Positions 9,255 through 22,500 of a DNA stretch of 64,000 nucleotides are shown in pieces. Origin of the DNA: Sphaerolaimus hirsutus (lineage: Eukaryota; Nematoda; Chromadorea; Monhysterida; Sphaerolaimidae); NCBI GenBank assembly GCA_964036195.1, contig OZ038452.1, forward strand, positions 26,237,785 through 26,301,784, given 5' to 3'. The notes under the pieces are model-generated. The model did no database searches. It worked only from the letters and a program-made list of their open reading frames with translations, and was not told the origin of the DNA. Position numbers and translations under genes: made by a program. Numbering within the stretch: the stretch's first letter is position 1; every line of letters begins with the position of its first letter.

Positions 9255-10627
9255 ACACCTGTGCATACATAACTGGTGGAACATTTAAATGAGAAATCAG
9301 GTACCTCATTCTTCATAACAATCTCACAGAAAAACGTGCAGCCCAATATGGCTACCATTTGTTGTGGGGGTGCCCACAACATTTGCCTACATAGGTATAT
9401 GCCAAAAGGCACCCCATGGCACCCCCCTGTTCTGCTGCTACAGATTGATGAAGATTTTTTGCCAATTTTTCCATGGAAAATATAAATGAGAATTTTCAAA
9501 AAACCACACAAAATATAGCTGTGGTGAAGTGTGCAGCCATTTGACCCCCTGCCCACTCCCCCACACAAAAATTACCCCCAATATACAGACATGTGCCACG
9601 GAGCCATGTCAACAATGATTTTAAACTTTGTGATTACCTAAATTGTGGTTGTGATTAAAAAACTGTGATTTTTGAGTTATGGACATGACCTCTTTATTTG
9701 TCTGGCCCACTTACACTAGATACAGGGCACATTGCCCATTGGCCCGTATAGGTTTTTATCAGATAATTAGTGCCCACATTGAATGGGCACAAGTATTTTG
9801 TAATTTGCATCACGACACTGCAGGTGCTGGACACGCTGTCACGCGAGTGCCCTTGTTACACAGGGCTGTTTCTATCGTTTGCTATATAAAATACTTACGT
9901 GCAAAAACGGGGCCCAGGAGCAACCATATGTTGCCCCTGACACTGAGCGAGCCAATTCTGGCCCCCATGTACTCCATAAAAAGCTTGGGATAGTGGATTG
10001 TCCACTTTTTCAAACCTATGTTTTTCTCAAAAAATTTTTTTTGATTTGATCAACAATGCCATCATTGTGTGGGGCTTATGGGGGTTCTGGGGGTAGAAAT
10101 GTTTAACATACTTACAACTTACCAATGTTAAAAAAACTTTTTGGTCTCAACCTCAAATGTCCAGAAAAAAACGATATTCATCGTCAGGAACAAAAATGTG
10201 TATGAATTCTCATTTATATTTTCCAGAAAAAATGTGAAAAATTTTTTTTTTCTGCAGCAAGGGTGGCCTGAGGGGGGTGACCCCTAGGGTATATATAGTA
10301 AATACTTGGGGGCACCCTCACACAAGATGAGAGCCTAACAGGTTGCATGTGGGATTTGTAAAATACAATAATGTGATTTTCTCATTTATATTTTCCACCA
10401 GTTTACATGCATTATGTGCATGGTGATTAGTGGAAGCTAAAAGTGAATGCATTTGCAATTTAGGATGCGTGACGCTTGACATGTCCTAAATATATAGCTA
10501 AGAGACTGCTGTTCCCTCATCGACATGGAATTAATTTATTTATAAGTTTAACGCTCAACTATAATATAAATGTGTGCAAGTACCGCACGTATCGAACTTT
10601 AGCCTTTATTCTTTAGAGTTTGAATGG
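9255..10627. other. Unassigned intergenic stretch
   Basis: No exon, RNA gene or complete repeat recognised. There are repeated phrases such as CTCATTTATATTTTCCA (about 9475 inverted, 10210, 10380), suggesting a decayed foldback repeat. Short open frames here have no coding features I can support. Confidence 0.35.
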
Positions 10628-10635
10628 GGTATGAT

Positions 10636-11625
10636 CAGGGTTGGTTTTATAAAAATTCATTTTAGTAAAATTGTATAAAAATTGTATAAAAATTTTATTT
10701 TATTTTTATTTTATTCTTGTTTCATTTTATTTTATTTTATTTTATTCCCAAAAGTCATTAATAAAATAAAATGACACATTTTACAAAAATTTTACAAAAA
10801 TTTTACAAAAAATCAGAAACATGCATTGAAGGCCAGAAAAATGTTCTAATTAGACCTATACATGAAAAACCTGTGACAAATTTTTCCCTTACATTTCAAA
10901 AGTTGCATGCAATATGTATTGTTAGCTAGCTGCAAGTTTAAAGTTACAATTATAGATAAGAATGGTTTGCATTTTCAGTAGAAGGACTACTGGAGTGTGC
11001 TGGGCACATTTGTAAAATGTCATGCAAAGTGTCAATTGTCTGACAAATGTAAAGTAAAGTATCAATTGTCATGCAAAATGTCAAGTGTCATGTAAAATTT
11101 CAAGCAAAGTGGCAATTGTCATGACAAATGTCATGCAAAGTGTAAATTGTGTATCCAAATCTTGTGTTCTTGTAGATTTGGATCCAATTTGGATACAAAA
11201 CATAAGATTTCGAAATAAAACATGAGATATGAACACAATTTGCTTGACAATTTATACTTTAATTTTTACATGTCATGACAATTTACACTTTACTTTTCAT
11301 TTGTCATGACAATTGACACTTTGCATGACATTTTACATGACATTTGACACTTTACAATGCTTGGGACTGCCCCCAGATCCATGAATAAACAGATAGAGAC
11401 TCAAGCAATGAGAGAAAATTTTACAAAAAATATGAATTTTTATACAATTTTACAAAAATACGAATTTTTATACAATTTTACAAAAATTTTACAAAAATTC
11501 GAATTTTTATACAATTTTTATTTTTATTCTTAAATTTTCCATTTTATTTTATTTTATTTTATTATTGAATATTCCATTTTATTTTTATTTTATTTTTATT
11601 TTTTTCTAAGATTTTGCCAACCCTG
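10636..11625 (+). mobile_element. 1-kb hAT-like MITE, copy 1, perfect 8-bp TSD
   Basis: Starts CAGGGTTGGTTTTATAAAAA and ends GATTTTGCCAACCCTG, flanked by GGTATGAT on both sides (10628-10635, 11626-11633). Order inside: TTTTATTTTA-rich arm, unique core around TAAGAATGGTTTGCATTTTC, TGTCATG array ending GCTTGGGACTGCCCCC, then a second TTTTATTTTA arm. Copies 2 and 3 have the same order. The CAGGG ends and 8-bp duplication fit hAT. No transposase. Confidence 0.9.
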
Positions 11626-11744
11626 GGTATGATGAATACAATCAAAGTCTCAATGTTTTTATATTGACCTCACATTGCACTCAAAGGTTAAAAAAACATT
11701 TGAAAAACGTGCTCCCGCTAATATCCAGAACACATATTTTTCAA

Positions 11745-13190
11745 AACTTCTAAATACATAGATCCTCGAAATACCCCCCCCCCCCCCCTCAAAATACCCC
11801 CCCTCAATATGGGCACTATGTATTTGTGGTCCGGGAAATGCATAACAGTCATTCAAAACACTTACTGTGCTATGTTAGAACATCGTTTTTACCATCTACA
11901 TCCTTATATACCGTATTTCCTCGAAATACCGCCCGGGGGTGATTATTTCATAGTGCTCCCCGAGAGGGGGGGGGGGGGTTAAACGAGGGGGGGGGGGGTA
12001 TTTCGAGGGGGGGGGTTATTATTTCGCCAGATTTTTTTTGAAATCCTAGTACAAAATCGTTGTTTGTGATGTGCGCTGGGGTAGAAAAATGCATCAATAA
12101 CTGACATGTAAAGACTCCTGTAGACTAATATTAGTATGGTATAAACACTGTTCTAACGTGATTCCGACATTGTTTTAGCGTGTGTTCTGCACTACGCAGA
12201 ACACAAACTGCAGTATTTGTCATGTACGTTCTCTTTACACTCAATCTGGGGGGGGGTGTTTCGAGGGGGGTGATTGTTTCATAGTGGTCGCGAGAGGGGG
12301 GGGGGTCAAACGGGGGGGGGGTATTTCGAGGAAATATGGTAACGCTGTAAAAACTTATAAATGGTGGTTATTGTTGCATTTTTCACGTTTTTCTCTCAAA
12401 ATTTCCACTCTAAAAAAATAAACCCCCTTGGGGTATTTCGAGGAAATACGGTATTGAAAATGTTTTTTAACGCTAACGATGTTGCTATTTAAAGAAATGC
12501 TCATCATAAATTATGAAAGGATGCACGCACTGCAGTGCAGTTGTGTTAGTGCGCCATGACGCTACACTCACACACATACCGTATTTCCTCGAAATACCCC
12601 CTGGGGGTGATTGTTTCAGAGTGAGAATTTTGGGGGGGGGGGTTAAACTAGGTGGGGGGTATTTCGAGAGGGGTGCTTATTATTTCGCCAGACATTTTTT
12701 GAACTTCCAGCTTCCAGTACTGATTTATTGTTTGTAACGTACGTTTGTACATGTCAAAAAATGCAACAATAGGCACCATGTGTAAAAGTCTATAGACTTA
12801 CAAAGTATGTAGATGGTAATCTCGGCGGACATTACAGAAGTCAATAATCCTCAAAACTTTCCTCAAAATTTGCAGGTATATTTTCATCACACTACATACA
12901 CATGTACATCCAATTTCCATTTGTAATGCACATTCCATTGCATTTTTGCACACCGGATGTGCTGCATTTGTAATCGATGAATCACTCCAGGCACAGCTTT
13001 TTTGCTTGGTTTCATTTCATCGATTGTTTTTTAAAAATATATGTGCATTATCTATCCTCTCATTTGGGGGGGGGGGGGTTATTCATGTGGGGGAATTATT
13101 TTTTCCTCACTCGTCTAACGGGGAGGAATCATTCGAGGGGGGGAATTATTCAAGTGGGGGGGATTTATTCGAGTAAATACGGTATGTGGA
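11745..13190. repeat. Cluster of CCTCGAAATACCCC MITE copies
   Basis: At least three partial or nested copies: about 11745-12455 (with an internal end at about 12330-12345), 12577-12810 and 13055-13190. Ends are CCGTATTTCCTCGAAATACC and its complement. Long C or G runs and repeated GTATTTCGAGGGG words fill the subterminal parts. The core includes TTGTCATGTACGTTCTCTTTACAC. At about 12820 the second copy gives way to a CTCGGCGGAC sequence. Confidence 0.65.
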
Positions 13191-13465
13191 GTTATGTCCA
13201 GTTTTTTGACCATTTTTTTCCAGGAACAAAACAAACAATCTGTACCTAACTCAACGTAAATCAACTTCTAAATGGTGCAATTCAATCTGAAGCAAAACCA
13301 ACTAAAAAAATTGAAAAGCCATGCGAAAAAGTACCCCGACCTTAATTTTTTAGAGATAAGGAGCCACCCACCCATATTCGAAACAAAATCATTTGAAAAT
13401 TCACCCACATACTTTTGGAATGAAAGTCTGTTTTTGTATGGGAATTCTGACCACCTCTTCAGAAG

Positions 13466-14484
13466 CAGGGTTGGCAAAATCTCAGAAAAGAATAAAAATA
13501 AAATAAAAATAAAATGGAAAATTGAAGAATAAAATAAAATGGAAAATTTCAAAATAAAAATAAAAATAATATAAAAATTTGAATTTTTGTAAATGTTTTG
13601 TAAAATTATATACAAATTCATATTTTTGTAAAAATTGTAAAAAAATTCATATTTTTTGAAAAAAATTTTTCTGTTGTTTATAGTTCAACCTGTTCATTCG
13701 CGGAGCGGAGCTGGGGCAGTCCCAAGCCATGTAAAGTGTCAAAATGTCATATGAAATGGAATGGAAAGTGTCAATTTTCATGAAAATGTTAAGTAAAGTG
13801 TCAATTATCATGACAAATATAAATTAAAGTGGAAACTGTAAAGCAAATTGCATCCAAATCTTATCTTTTGTATCCAAATCTTGTTGTTTTTGTAACCAAA
13901 TCTTATGTGAACATTTGGATACAAAAACATAAGATTTGGATACCAAAATATAAGGTTTGGATACCAAAACATAAGATTCAGATACACAATTCACACTCTG
14001 CACAACATTTGTCATGACAATTTTACTTTTCTTGTAATTTGAGAGGCCAATTGACTCTTTACTACATTTGTCATGACAATTGACACTTTGCATTATGTTT
14101 TACAAATGCGCCCAGCACACTCCAGTAATCCTTCTACTGAAAATGCAAACCATTCTTATTGATAATTGTAACTTAACACTTGCAACTAGCTAACAATACC
14201 TACTGCATGCAACTTTTGCAAAGTAATGGAAAAATTTGTCACACGTTTTTCATGTTTAGGTCTAATTATCACATTTTTCTGACCTTGCATGCAAGATTCT
14301 GATTTTTTGTAAAATTTCTGTAAAATTTTTGTAAAATTTTTGTAAAATGGTCCATTTTATTATTTTATTATTATTTTGGAATAAAATAAAATAAAAAGAA
14401 ACAAGATTAAATTAAAATAAAATACATTTTTATTACAATTTTTATACAATTTGTATACAAATGATTTTTATAAAACCAACCCTG
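13466..14484 (-). mobile_element. 1-kb hAT-like MITE, copy 2, perfect 8-bp TSD
   Basis: Same family as 10636-11625, opposite orientation. Starts CAGGGTTGGCAAAATCTCAG, ends AAACCAACCCTG, flanked by TTCAGAAG (13458-13465, 14485-14492). Contains the TGTCATG array and repeats of TTTGGATACCAAAACATAAG near 13910-13980. Confidence 0.9.
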
Positions 14485-14726
14485 TTCAGAAGCATGTAAA
14501 TACTTTTGGAACATTCGATGTGAAAATTGTGTTGTTGTTTTTTTTTGGAAAATCTGGGCTAATTTCCCAGGAACGACATCGACCATTATGCTATTGCTTG
14601 TTCTCTTGACAATGCATCAATAAAAAAACACAATAAAAAGTTAAAATAAACAATAACGCGATTAACGCTAGTAATGATCAAATATTTGGTCAAAGTCTCA
14701 TGCTTGAAAGATAACGACTAGTCAAT

Positions 14727-15159
14727 TACCGTATTTCCTTGAAATACCCCCCCCCCTCAAAATGGCGACTATGAAATAATTACCCACCCCCTCGAAATAC
14801 CCCCCCCCCCATATTGCGTGTACAGAGAATGTACATGCCAAAACTGCGGTTTGTGATCTGGCAATGCGGAAGTATATGTTAAAAGCAATGACTGTGTCAC
14901 ATCAGAACAGGGTTTAGGTACACCATCTAAATACATATTAAAATAAGTGTATAGACCCTTATACATGGTGCTTATTGTCGCATTTTTCGATGTCTGCGTA
15001 CGTTACAACCAACATTTTAGTACTGGGGGTTCAAAAAATTTCTGGCGAAATAATAAGCCCCCCCCCCCCCCCTCGAAATACCCCCCTCGTTTAACCCCCC
15101 TCAAAATTCTCACTCTGAAACAATCACCCCCCCCGGGGGTATTTCGAGGAAATACGGTA
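14727..15159. mobile_element. Complete CCTCGAAATACCCC MITE
   Basis: Runs from TACCGTATTTCCTTGAAATA to GGTATTTCGAGGAAATACGG-TA, with TA at both edges, which may be the target duplication. Each half repeats the end word (CTCGAAATACCCC) two or three times. This is the clearest full-length copy. Confidence 0.75.
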
Positions 15160-15388
15160 AATGATTATTATAATACCTACTACCTGTTTTGAACCAAATC
15201 ATCTTTTAACCAACAATTATAGCAAATTATATATGATTAGCGCCGAGAAACCCTTTCTCAGTGAAAACTCCTTTTTAGCCCAACGGAATCAAATACAAAA
15301 CCACAGAGTTTATAAGTAAATTATAAGTTTTGTAGCCTACTGGAAATAGGGGAAAAAATTCCTATAAAGCCCCTATTGGCCCTGCGCA

Positions 15389-17090
15389 GTGCGCACACCA
15401 GGCTTGCAGCTCAATTCACACGTTCACACATTTTTATGTAACACACATAAATATTACCGACAAATACAGAAATTTTCGGTTGCTCATTATTTGTTTATTT
15501 TATCTGGGAGGTCAAATCGCGCCCCGAAAAATAACACAGTAATGGTGTTTCGGTATTAAAAAGCGATTCCCGCTAACACACAACAGGCGCACCGTAAAAA
15601 ATTATAGTGTGAAACTTATTAATGCTTACGCGATCGTGATTTGTCGGGTAAAAAATTCACACACTGAGTAAAAATGACATTTTCGGTAAAATGTTATTTT
15701 AACACCATAACAGGGAAAAGTGAAAATGTGTGAATTTCATATTTTTCGGCAGAAAAATGTGACATTTAGTGAAGGGACAGGGGGAAACGGAGGGCGAAAA
15801 TGAACATGAATCTACTCTTATGAATCATGAATGAACAGGTAACAAATGCACAGTTGTTAAAAGTACATTTAACGACCTAATTCCATTTGTAACCTATAAA
15901 ATGCACACTTATTCTACTAATTAAGAGTTAATTCATTAACTAATTAACTAAGAGTATCAATGACCTATGCACTAATTATCAGTACTAATGATTGCAATTG
16001 TAATGTGTCAAATTGCAATGTGATTAGATGCAAATGTGTAATTACCAGCTAGTATAGTGGCAATTAGAGCAGGAGTTAATTAGTAGTGCAATCATAGGCC
16101 TATAATTATTATACTTATTTGATAAACTGTGCAGTTGGTAAGATTTACATGCAATTAATGATTATCTCCAGTGTATTCACTTCAAAGTGCATAAAATTAA
16201 ATTAGTAATTACTCTTAATTAGACAATACTGGGTTTTGTTTATCAATCTACCTATACAATATGAAAATCTGTTATTTTTTATACTTATGGAAATCCAACA
16301 TTTTTTACTGAGTTTTTTTTGGGGGACCACCATGCATGCACTTGAGGGCCTCGCCACCTTTGATCACATGATTTCTGCCGCTAATCCTACCCAAAAAATG
16401 CCACATGCCCACCCACTTATCTATCATCGAAAATGCAGATCCCATTACAGCACAATGAAATGCCGTGTGCCCAAATTTTCCTAGTGAAAACAAAATGCTA
16501 ATCCCATGAGAAAATACTTTTTGGGCCCAAATGGCATAGCAGATGGGTCTAATACTTTGTATAAGAGTATATAGACTTAGGTAGGTATGTAGATGGTATA
16601 AACCCTGTTCTAACATTGTACAGCCATTGTTTTTAAAACGTGTTCTCCACTGATCACAAACTGCAGCTTTTGTCATTTACATTCTCTTTACACTCCACAT
16701 TGCATAATATTATCCTACAAAACTTGAACTTCTACTTGAAATTCTACACTGTATTGAAAATATTTAGTTAATTTTCACACATTCACACGAGAAAAAACCC
16801 CCAAAAAGTGATGGGCAATTCACACATGATTTTTTAACACACTGTTGAGGCACCGACAAATCACACACAAACAAATGAACACATATGCGTCTGTGTGTTT
16901 TGTTTGACCCCTAAGAGAACCCGACTTTTCACACGTGCAATCGATACCGTTATTATTATGTGTGTGAATCCTACACATGGTAAATAAATACGTTAAATCG
17001 TGCCCGACAAATGTAAAAAATTAACACAGTCCCAAATTCACACAATATTTCACACACCGAAATTGGAAGCTGCAAGCCTGGCGCACACTA
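15389..17090. mobile_element. 1.7-kb inverted-repeat element with TTCACAC words
   Basis: GCGCACACCAGGCTTGCAGC at 15391-15410 is mirrored at about 17071-17090 (GCTGCAAGCCTGGCGCACAC). Next to both ends are degenerate TTCACAC/GTGTGAA words. The middle (15840-16230) is rich in TTAATTA. No coding frame supported. The right end abuts another inverted end that pairs with about 18166-18199. Confidence 0.55.
16545..16720. repeat. Core fragment of the CCTCGAAATA MITE family
   Basis: Matches the internal part of family copies (TATATAGACTTA..., GTAGATGGTATAAACCCTGT, TCACAAACTGCAG, TTACATTCTCTTTACACTCC) without either terminal word. Probably a remnant. Confidence 0.5.
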
Positions 17091-18199
17091 GTTTTCACAC
17101 GAAATTTCGAAAACACATAAATGAGCTTTGAATGTTTTTTTTCATTTGAACAACGATACCACGGGTGGCTACATGAGTCATGGATATAAACAACATAACA
17201 AAGAAAAAGAGCTATTGTGACATACGACTGGTACAATGTGAGGGTAGGTAGGTAGGTGGACTGGTGAACTGATAAACGATCAAAAGTTACAGTAGAATAA
17301 CCAATTATAGCGTATTGCAAAGTAATAATAACCGTAATTAACGATACCAAGGCCTTGGTTTTAATAAAAAATTTTCAATAACAAGCCGGAATAACAGTAC
17401 AAGAGTCTATTGTGAAATTGACAAGTGAGGTAAGATTAGTAAGATTCAATAATAGAGATAATTTGATAACCGGTTTTATGATTGAGACATTTATAAATCT
17501 CCCACAGGTTTTCTTAATGTTTGCATCAGATAGAGACATATGTTCTGTTCAACTGTGCAGTTTTGCGGGAGTGATCAGATATCGTTCCTTGTGCTAACTG
17601 TGGTCACATTTTTTATGCTATTTTTATTTTTGTTAGCACAATACCGGCATATTTGAAGACATGAGGTACTATCTTTTCCGAGTACTTGCATGCGTTTCAC
17701 TCCCTCAATATGCAGTTAATATATTCACATACCTCAATCTAACATATTAGTGTGGATATTCACTGATACATTAACTGTGTGTCAATTTGTCACTCTGGGT
17801 CACAAGAATTTTATCAAGGGCAGACAAATGTGTGGAGAATATTGAGCAAGATTTGGAGCAGCCAAACCCTTGGATTGTCCTACACCGATCTATGGGTGCT
17901 GCATTCACTACGTTCCTGCAGCACATATTTCCACAGCAGTCTGTAGTCAATGCTTTAAATAGCAAACTTCTGAGAGTATACCGATCGGGAAGGTTACCGA
18001 TCGGGATTCCCTCCAAACTTCTCCATAGAGTAAGAGTTGTATGCGCACAGGCATACACACGTGTTTGAGTTTCCCACAATGAGTCATTTTTAATCTCTGT
18101 CAACTGTAGTTGACGCCCACCTCATTGTAGAAAACTCAAATGCGTTCAAAACTGATTTGTGAGTTTTCGAAATTATGTGTGAAAACTTGTGTGCGCAGG
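17077..18199. repeat. Inverted GCGCACACTAGTTTTCACA ends enclosing 1.1 kb
   Basis: Left end near 17081-17110 (GCGCACACTAGTTTTCACAC, then GAAATTTCG) mirrors 18166-18199 (CGAAATTATGTGTGAAAACT, then TGTGTGCGC). The right end lies inside the direct repeat at 17839-18361 and so also occurs at about 30533-30560. Nothing inside is recognised except the open frame noted for that direct repeat. Confidence 0.4.
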
Positions 18200-18361
18200 C
18201 ACATTGCAGCATAACGAAAAATAGCGCTGAAGTGTAAAATCGACCTTGGCTGTAAAATTGATATACTCCACCAGTGACTTAACACTTAACAGCTTGCACC
18301 TGTGGTACACGCTGGAACACTGCCAAAGGTATGGCAGTCCAAGACTTACCTAGTTGCACTT
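17839..18361. repeat. Left ~0.5-kb direct repeat
   Basis: Matches 30252-30723 from ATATTGAGCAAGATTTGGAG to TACCTAGTTGCACTT, almost base for base. It has 51 extra bp (a 43-bp segment plus a second copy of CAAACTTC, near 17967-18020), so the extra piece sits between 8-bp direct repeats. An open frame starts before the left boundary and crosses it (17787-18068, ILSRADKCVENIEQDLEQPN...). The 51 bp keep that frame. I do not recognise the peptide. Confidence 0.85.
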
Positions 18362-19546
18362 TTTTTTCAATTCAAAGTATCAAGTATGGATGCGATAAGA
18401 AAAGTAACACAATTATATCACCTCTCTATCATGCAGCTGCCGCTTGGCGGTTTGCCACTCCATGCTGCGATGCGTAGAAGTGCCAAGAAGACACCCCCAT
18501 TTACACCGCCCATAAACCTGTGTGATGATACATTTATTTTACAGGTGGCATAAGATCAATGGTATGCATGACCTTTTTTTAAATGCCGAATCTAATGCGA
18601 CTATTCCAAACATATCGTATATTTACGTTGAAGTGGTCGTAAATTACGTGCATGAGTAGCCGTAATGCATATACGATATCAGCCCGAAATGCCTATCCCA
18701 TCTACGTTTTACATAGTGGTCAGAAAACATTGTCCAGTCGTCATGTCTCGGCTTGACAATACTTTCAATCACTATATAAAATTAGAGTGGCTTGATCATT
18801 GCCACGTTACCCAACCTAAGTATACCCGTACCTACCCATATCTAGAAACAATCGATATTTATTTTACCGCATCAAATTTACGCTGTCTAGATGACACACG
18901 AATATTTGAGTGCCGTTCTATGGCAGTTGGAGAGGCCCGGTATGAACCCAACCCATATAAAGCCATCCATAAATACTGTATTTAGATCCATATTCGATTT
19001 TCAGGCGATTCGCATTCGCAGCAGATGTCAACGGTGCGATAGTATCAATCAAGATTTCCGTTGTCCCGCTATCGTTTCACCACTGGGAAGCGCCTGAAAA
19101 CCAAATTGAGGTTTGATTGTACATAGTTGTACAACTGAAAGGAAATCCCCAGTCAATATTTTCAATTTGCCGTAACCCCGCAGGGACATCTGTCTACGGT
19201 CGTTATGCCTATAGAGTTTCCTTGCGAGGCCTTGGCTACACCTATGATCAAGCTAATAGAGACACATTTGAGTGAATTGCATTGCCTCTCTGTCGGCATT
19301 AAGCCTCTGTTGCGTTAGCATTTACAAATATTTATCCCAACGATGGCAAGTGTGAGATAGGAATTTTAATGGCAGGGCTCTTGAGACAGTAAGTAGCTCA
19401 AATACACAAGGGAACAGTCTGACTGGGGAACTTCCAGCCTCTAACCATCTCCCTAAATCTGTATAAGTACTACAATTTTGCTTTCAGCCTCAGCCATATT
19501 AATATCCCTACGCTCACACATGCATGCGTATTTTACTTAGCTGTTG
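18362..19546. other. Region between left repeat and RT stop codon
   Basis: About 1.2 kb downstream of the RT ORF, presumably its 3' untranslated part. Overlapping plus-strand frames at 18665-19097 have no recognisable domain. I see no A-rich LINE tail directly after the stop codon. Confidence 0.4.
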
Positions 19547-22500
19547 CTAATCTGGTGCCTTACAACCCTTTAAACCGATATAGACTAACTGGTTAAGCAT
19601 TGATTTGTGTATGCTACATATGTTGGCATGTAGCCAATCCTTTGAATTAATACAATCTGACGGACATTTGCGACCTCGTATCTTTTGTCGGATCTCATCT
19701 AGAAATGGACAGATGTACATTATGTGATGTGTAGAGGTTGGAACAGATATATGCATATTTGAACATTTAGTACAAATTTTCTTCCCTGACTTTGTGTATA
19801 GATTTAAAGAGTTATGTCGCGCCGCAAACCAAGACAGATGATTATAGTGAAGGTTTTTAGGATGCAGCTGTGATCCCATATCCCCTCTGTTTGTCTCTAT
19901 TTTTTGAAGTTTTAAATCGCCTAGTAGCATTTTTGTACGATTATGGCGAGTTGCCAATTTAACATTTGTTTTGGTAAGAGTACTTGCAACTTTCTCATTC
20001 AGCTGTATGTCCTTACAGCAAGAACTGAATAAATTGGACGAAAATTGATCCGCAGCTAACCTGTTTGAGTGATTATAGGCCAAATCAATTTTGTATGCCT
20101 TAGATAGTAATCTAGTAGCTGGTAATGATTTCGCATAATTATTATAAGTAATCACCATTTGTCTGTATCTGTCTGATGGCAATTCACCTCCCACATCCAT
20201 CAGAAAGCTTGCTGTGCTTGTATGATTTGGCAGAAAAACACACTTTTTCAAAGTTTTTGCATAAATTTTGTCTATCTTTTGTACAATTTTTCTACCTACT
20301 CCCGTAACTTCTAATCCATACATTGAGGCAGCCTCAATGTACGATTTGAAGGCAATTTTAGCATATAAAAGTGGTTTACTAGATCCTCTGCTAGAAAGCA
20401 TTGCAAGTGAACTATGTTTCATGAATTTTTTGTAACAATTATCTCCATGTAATTTAAATGGTTCTTTATCCGAAGTAATAGTTATACCCAAGTATCTTAT
20501 CTCATCAGTTTCGTTAACTGTACCTAGATTTTTGAAATTATCGTACCCTATTTTCCATTTGGTACCATTTGATTTTTGTCCCCATCTTAGTACAAAAGTT
20601 TTTTGTGTGTTAATCGATACATTCCAAGCCCACCCCCATTCAGTAAAGGTAAGCATTAAATGCTGTAATTCGTATTCTGTGTTGGCCATTAAAACCACAT
20701 CATCAGCAAAAAAGAGACCAGGTATTTTTTCTTCATTTCTACCCAACTTAGCCCCCTTACCTGTGCTTCTCAATGTTTCAGCCAAATCATACATGTACAG
20801 TGCGTATAGTGTGGGGCTAAGAGCACATCCCTGTGCCACCCCAATAGGATAATCTAACTCATCACTAGTGTACTCACCATAAGTCATATTCACCTTTATG
20901 TTGTTATAGGCATTTTTTATAGCATTGACTAAAGTAGGTGGTATCCCAATATTTTCTAACTTTATCCACAATTTTTCCCTATTAACTCTATCAAATGCTT
21001 TAACTGCATCCACAAAGCAAGTATAGAAGGCGTTTCCATTACATTTAGCGTAAATGTTACATGATTTCAGTATCTGAACATTATCACAAGTTCTCCTATT
21101 TGGTCTGAATCCCCCTTGTAGTTCTGTTAAAATATTGTTGTCTTCTGTAAACTGTATAAGTCTATTATTTAACATTATCATATACAGTTTTTTCACATTG
21201 CATGAAATACCAAGTGTTCTGTAGTTTTTCATGTCATTTTTGGGGCCCTTTTTGTGTAGTAAAACCAGCTTGCAAATTTTTGCTTCATGAGGTATCTCCT
21301 CTCCTCTCAGCCATGTATTAAAAATATTCAAAAGAGCATGTTTAAAGTTTGGTGTCATTTTTTTCAGTATTTCGTGACAAATATTCGATGTACCTGCTGA
21401 TTTATTAATCTGCAGTCTTTTGATTGCACTCTCAAGTTCACATATGCTGAAATCAATGCCTAGATAGTGCACACAATCCAACATTGAGTTATGATTGCCG
21501 TCATCAATAATACTTGGCAAATCTTTTGAACCAGGATTTGGATGCATTATGTGGGACCATACCTCTTTCATCTCTGTATTCATACTAATCCTATCATCCA
21601 GCAAAATACCATCAGCATTTTGCAATGTACATAAATTAGATTTTTCCTTCCAGTTCTTATTTATCTGTCTATATACATTTTTTATTTCCATCCCAGGTTG
21701 TTGCTGAAATTTTTCTATTTCTCTATCCCTTTTTTTGTATAGTTCTGCCTTTTTTGCAGATGACAATTGATTTTTAAATTCTTTTAGTTGTTCTGTCAAT
21801 GTATATAGACAGTTGGCTTTCATTTCAGAGTGTATACCCTTCTGTTTTAGTTTACCTATTTTTTTCCTTACTTTTGCCAAGTTGCGATGAATCTTTTTAA
21901 TGTGCAGAGGCACAGTTTTAGCTTTTTTAACCTTCCCCCTATTTTCTATGGCTTTTTTTGCCGCATTCTGCAAATCAGATACAGCCTCGGCATAGGTAGT
22001 AGGGGTATTGTTATCAATATAATTCTGAAAGATTTCCCATTCTTCCCCCCTGGGTTTCAAAGGCTCTGGTCCTTGAGCCCTTTTCACTATACTTACATTT
22101 TCTATTCGTAATATTACGGCATGGTGGTCAGAAAGCAAAGGACATGTATCCCCATTTTTATCTATTTTGCCAGATATGAAGTTATATTCAGAGTCCGAGA
22201 AACATAAGTCTATAGCTGAGTTCGCATTTTTTCTTTCATATGTCCAAAGTTCTTTAAATGTACGGTTAACTAGGTATGGTCCATACAATCCCATCCAATC
22301 ACGTATCAATTTGCCGTTCACATTTATTTCGGCTTGATTTCCTGGTAAACCTAAAATATCATCCCCAATATGTCCATTAAAATCACCTACAATCAAACAT
22401 ATTTCCTCCCTAGCTCTAGATCTGGCAAGTATTTCACCTAATTCATCTAATATACCCGCATTTTTGTTTTGAATATTTATAGAGTTTTTACTTTTAGAGT

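Noticed and set aside
11659..15192. Many 60-90-residue open frames rich in Gly, Pro or Lys
   Set aside because: They follow C/G runs and A/T words of MITE arms, occur on both strands and in several frames, and recur wherever the same repeat occurs.
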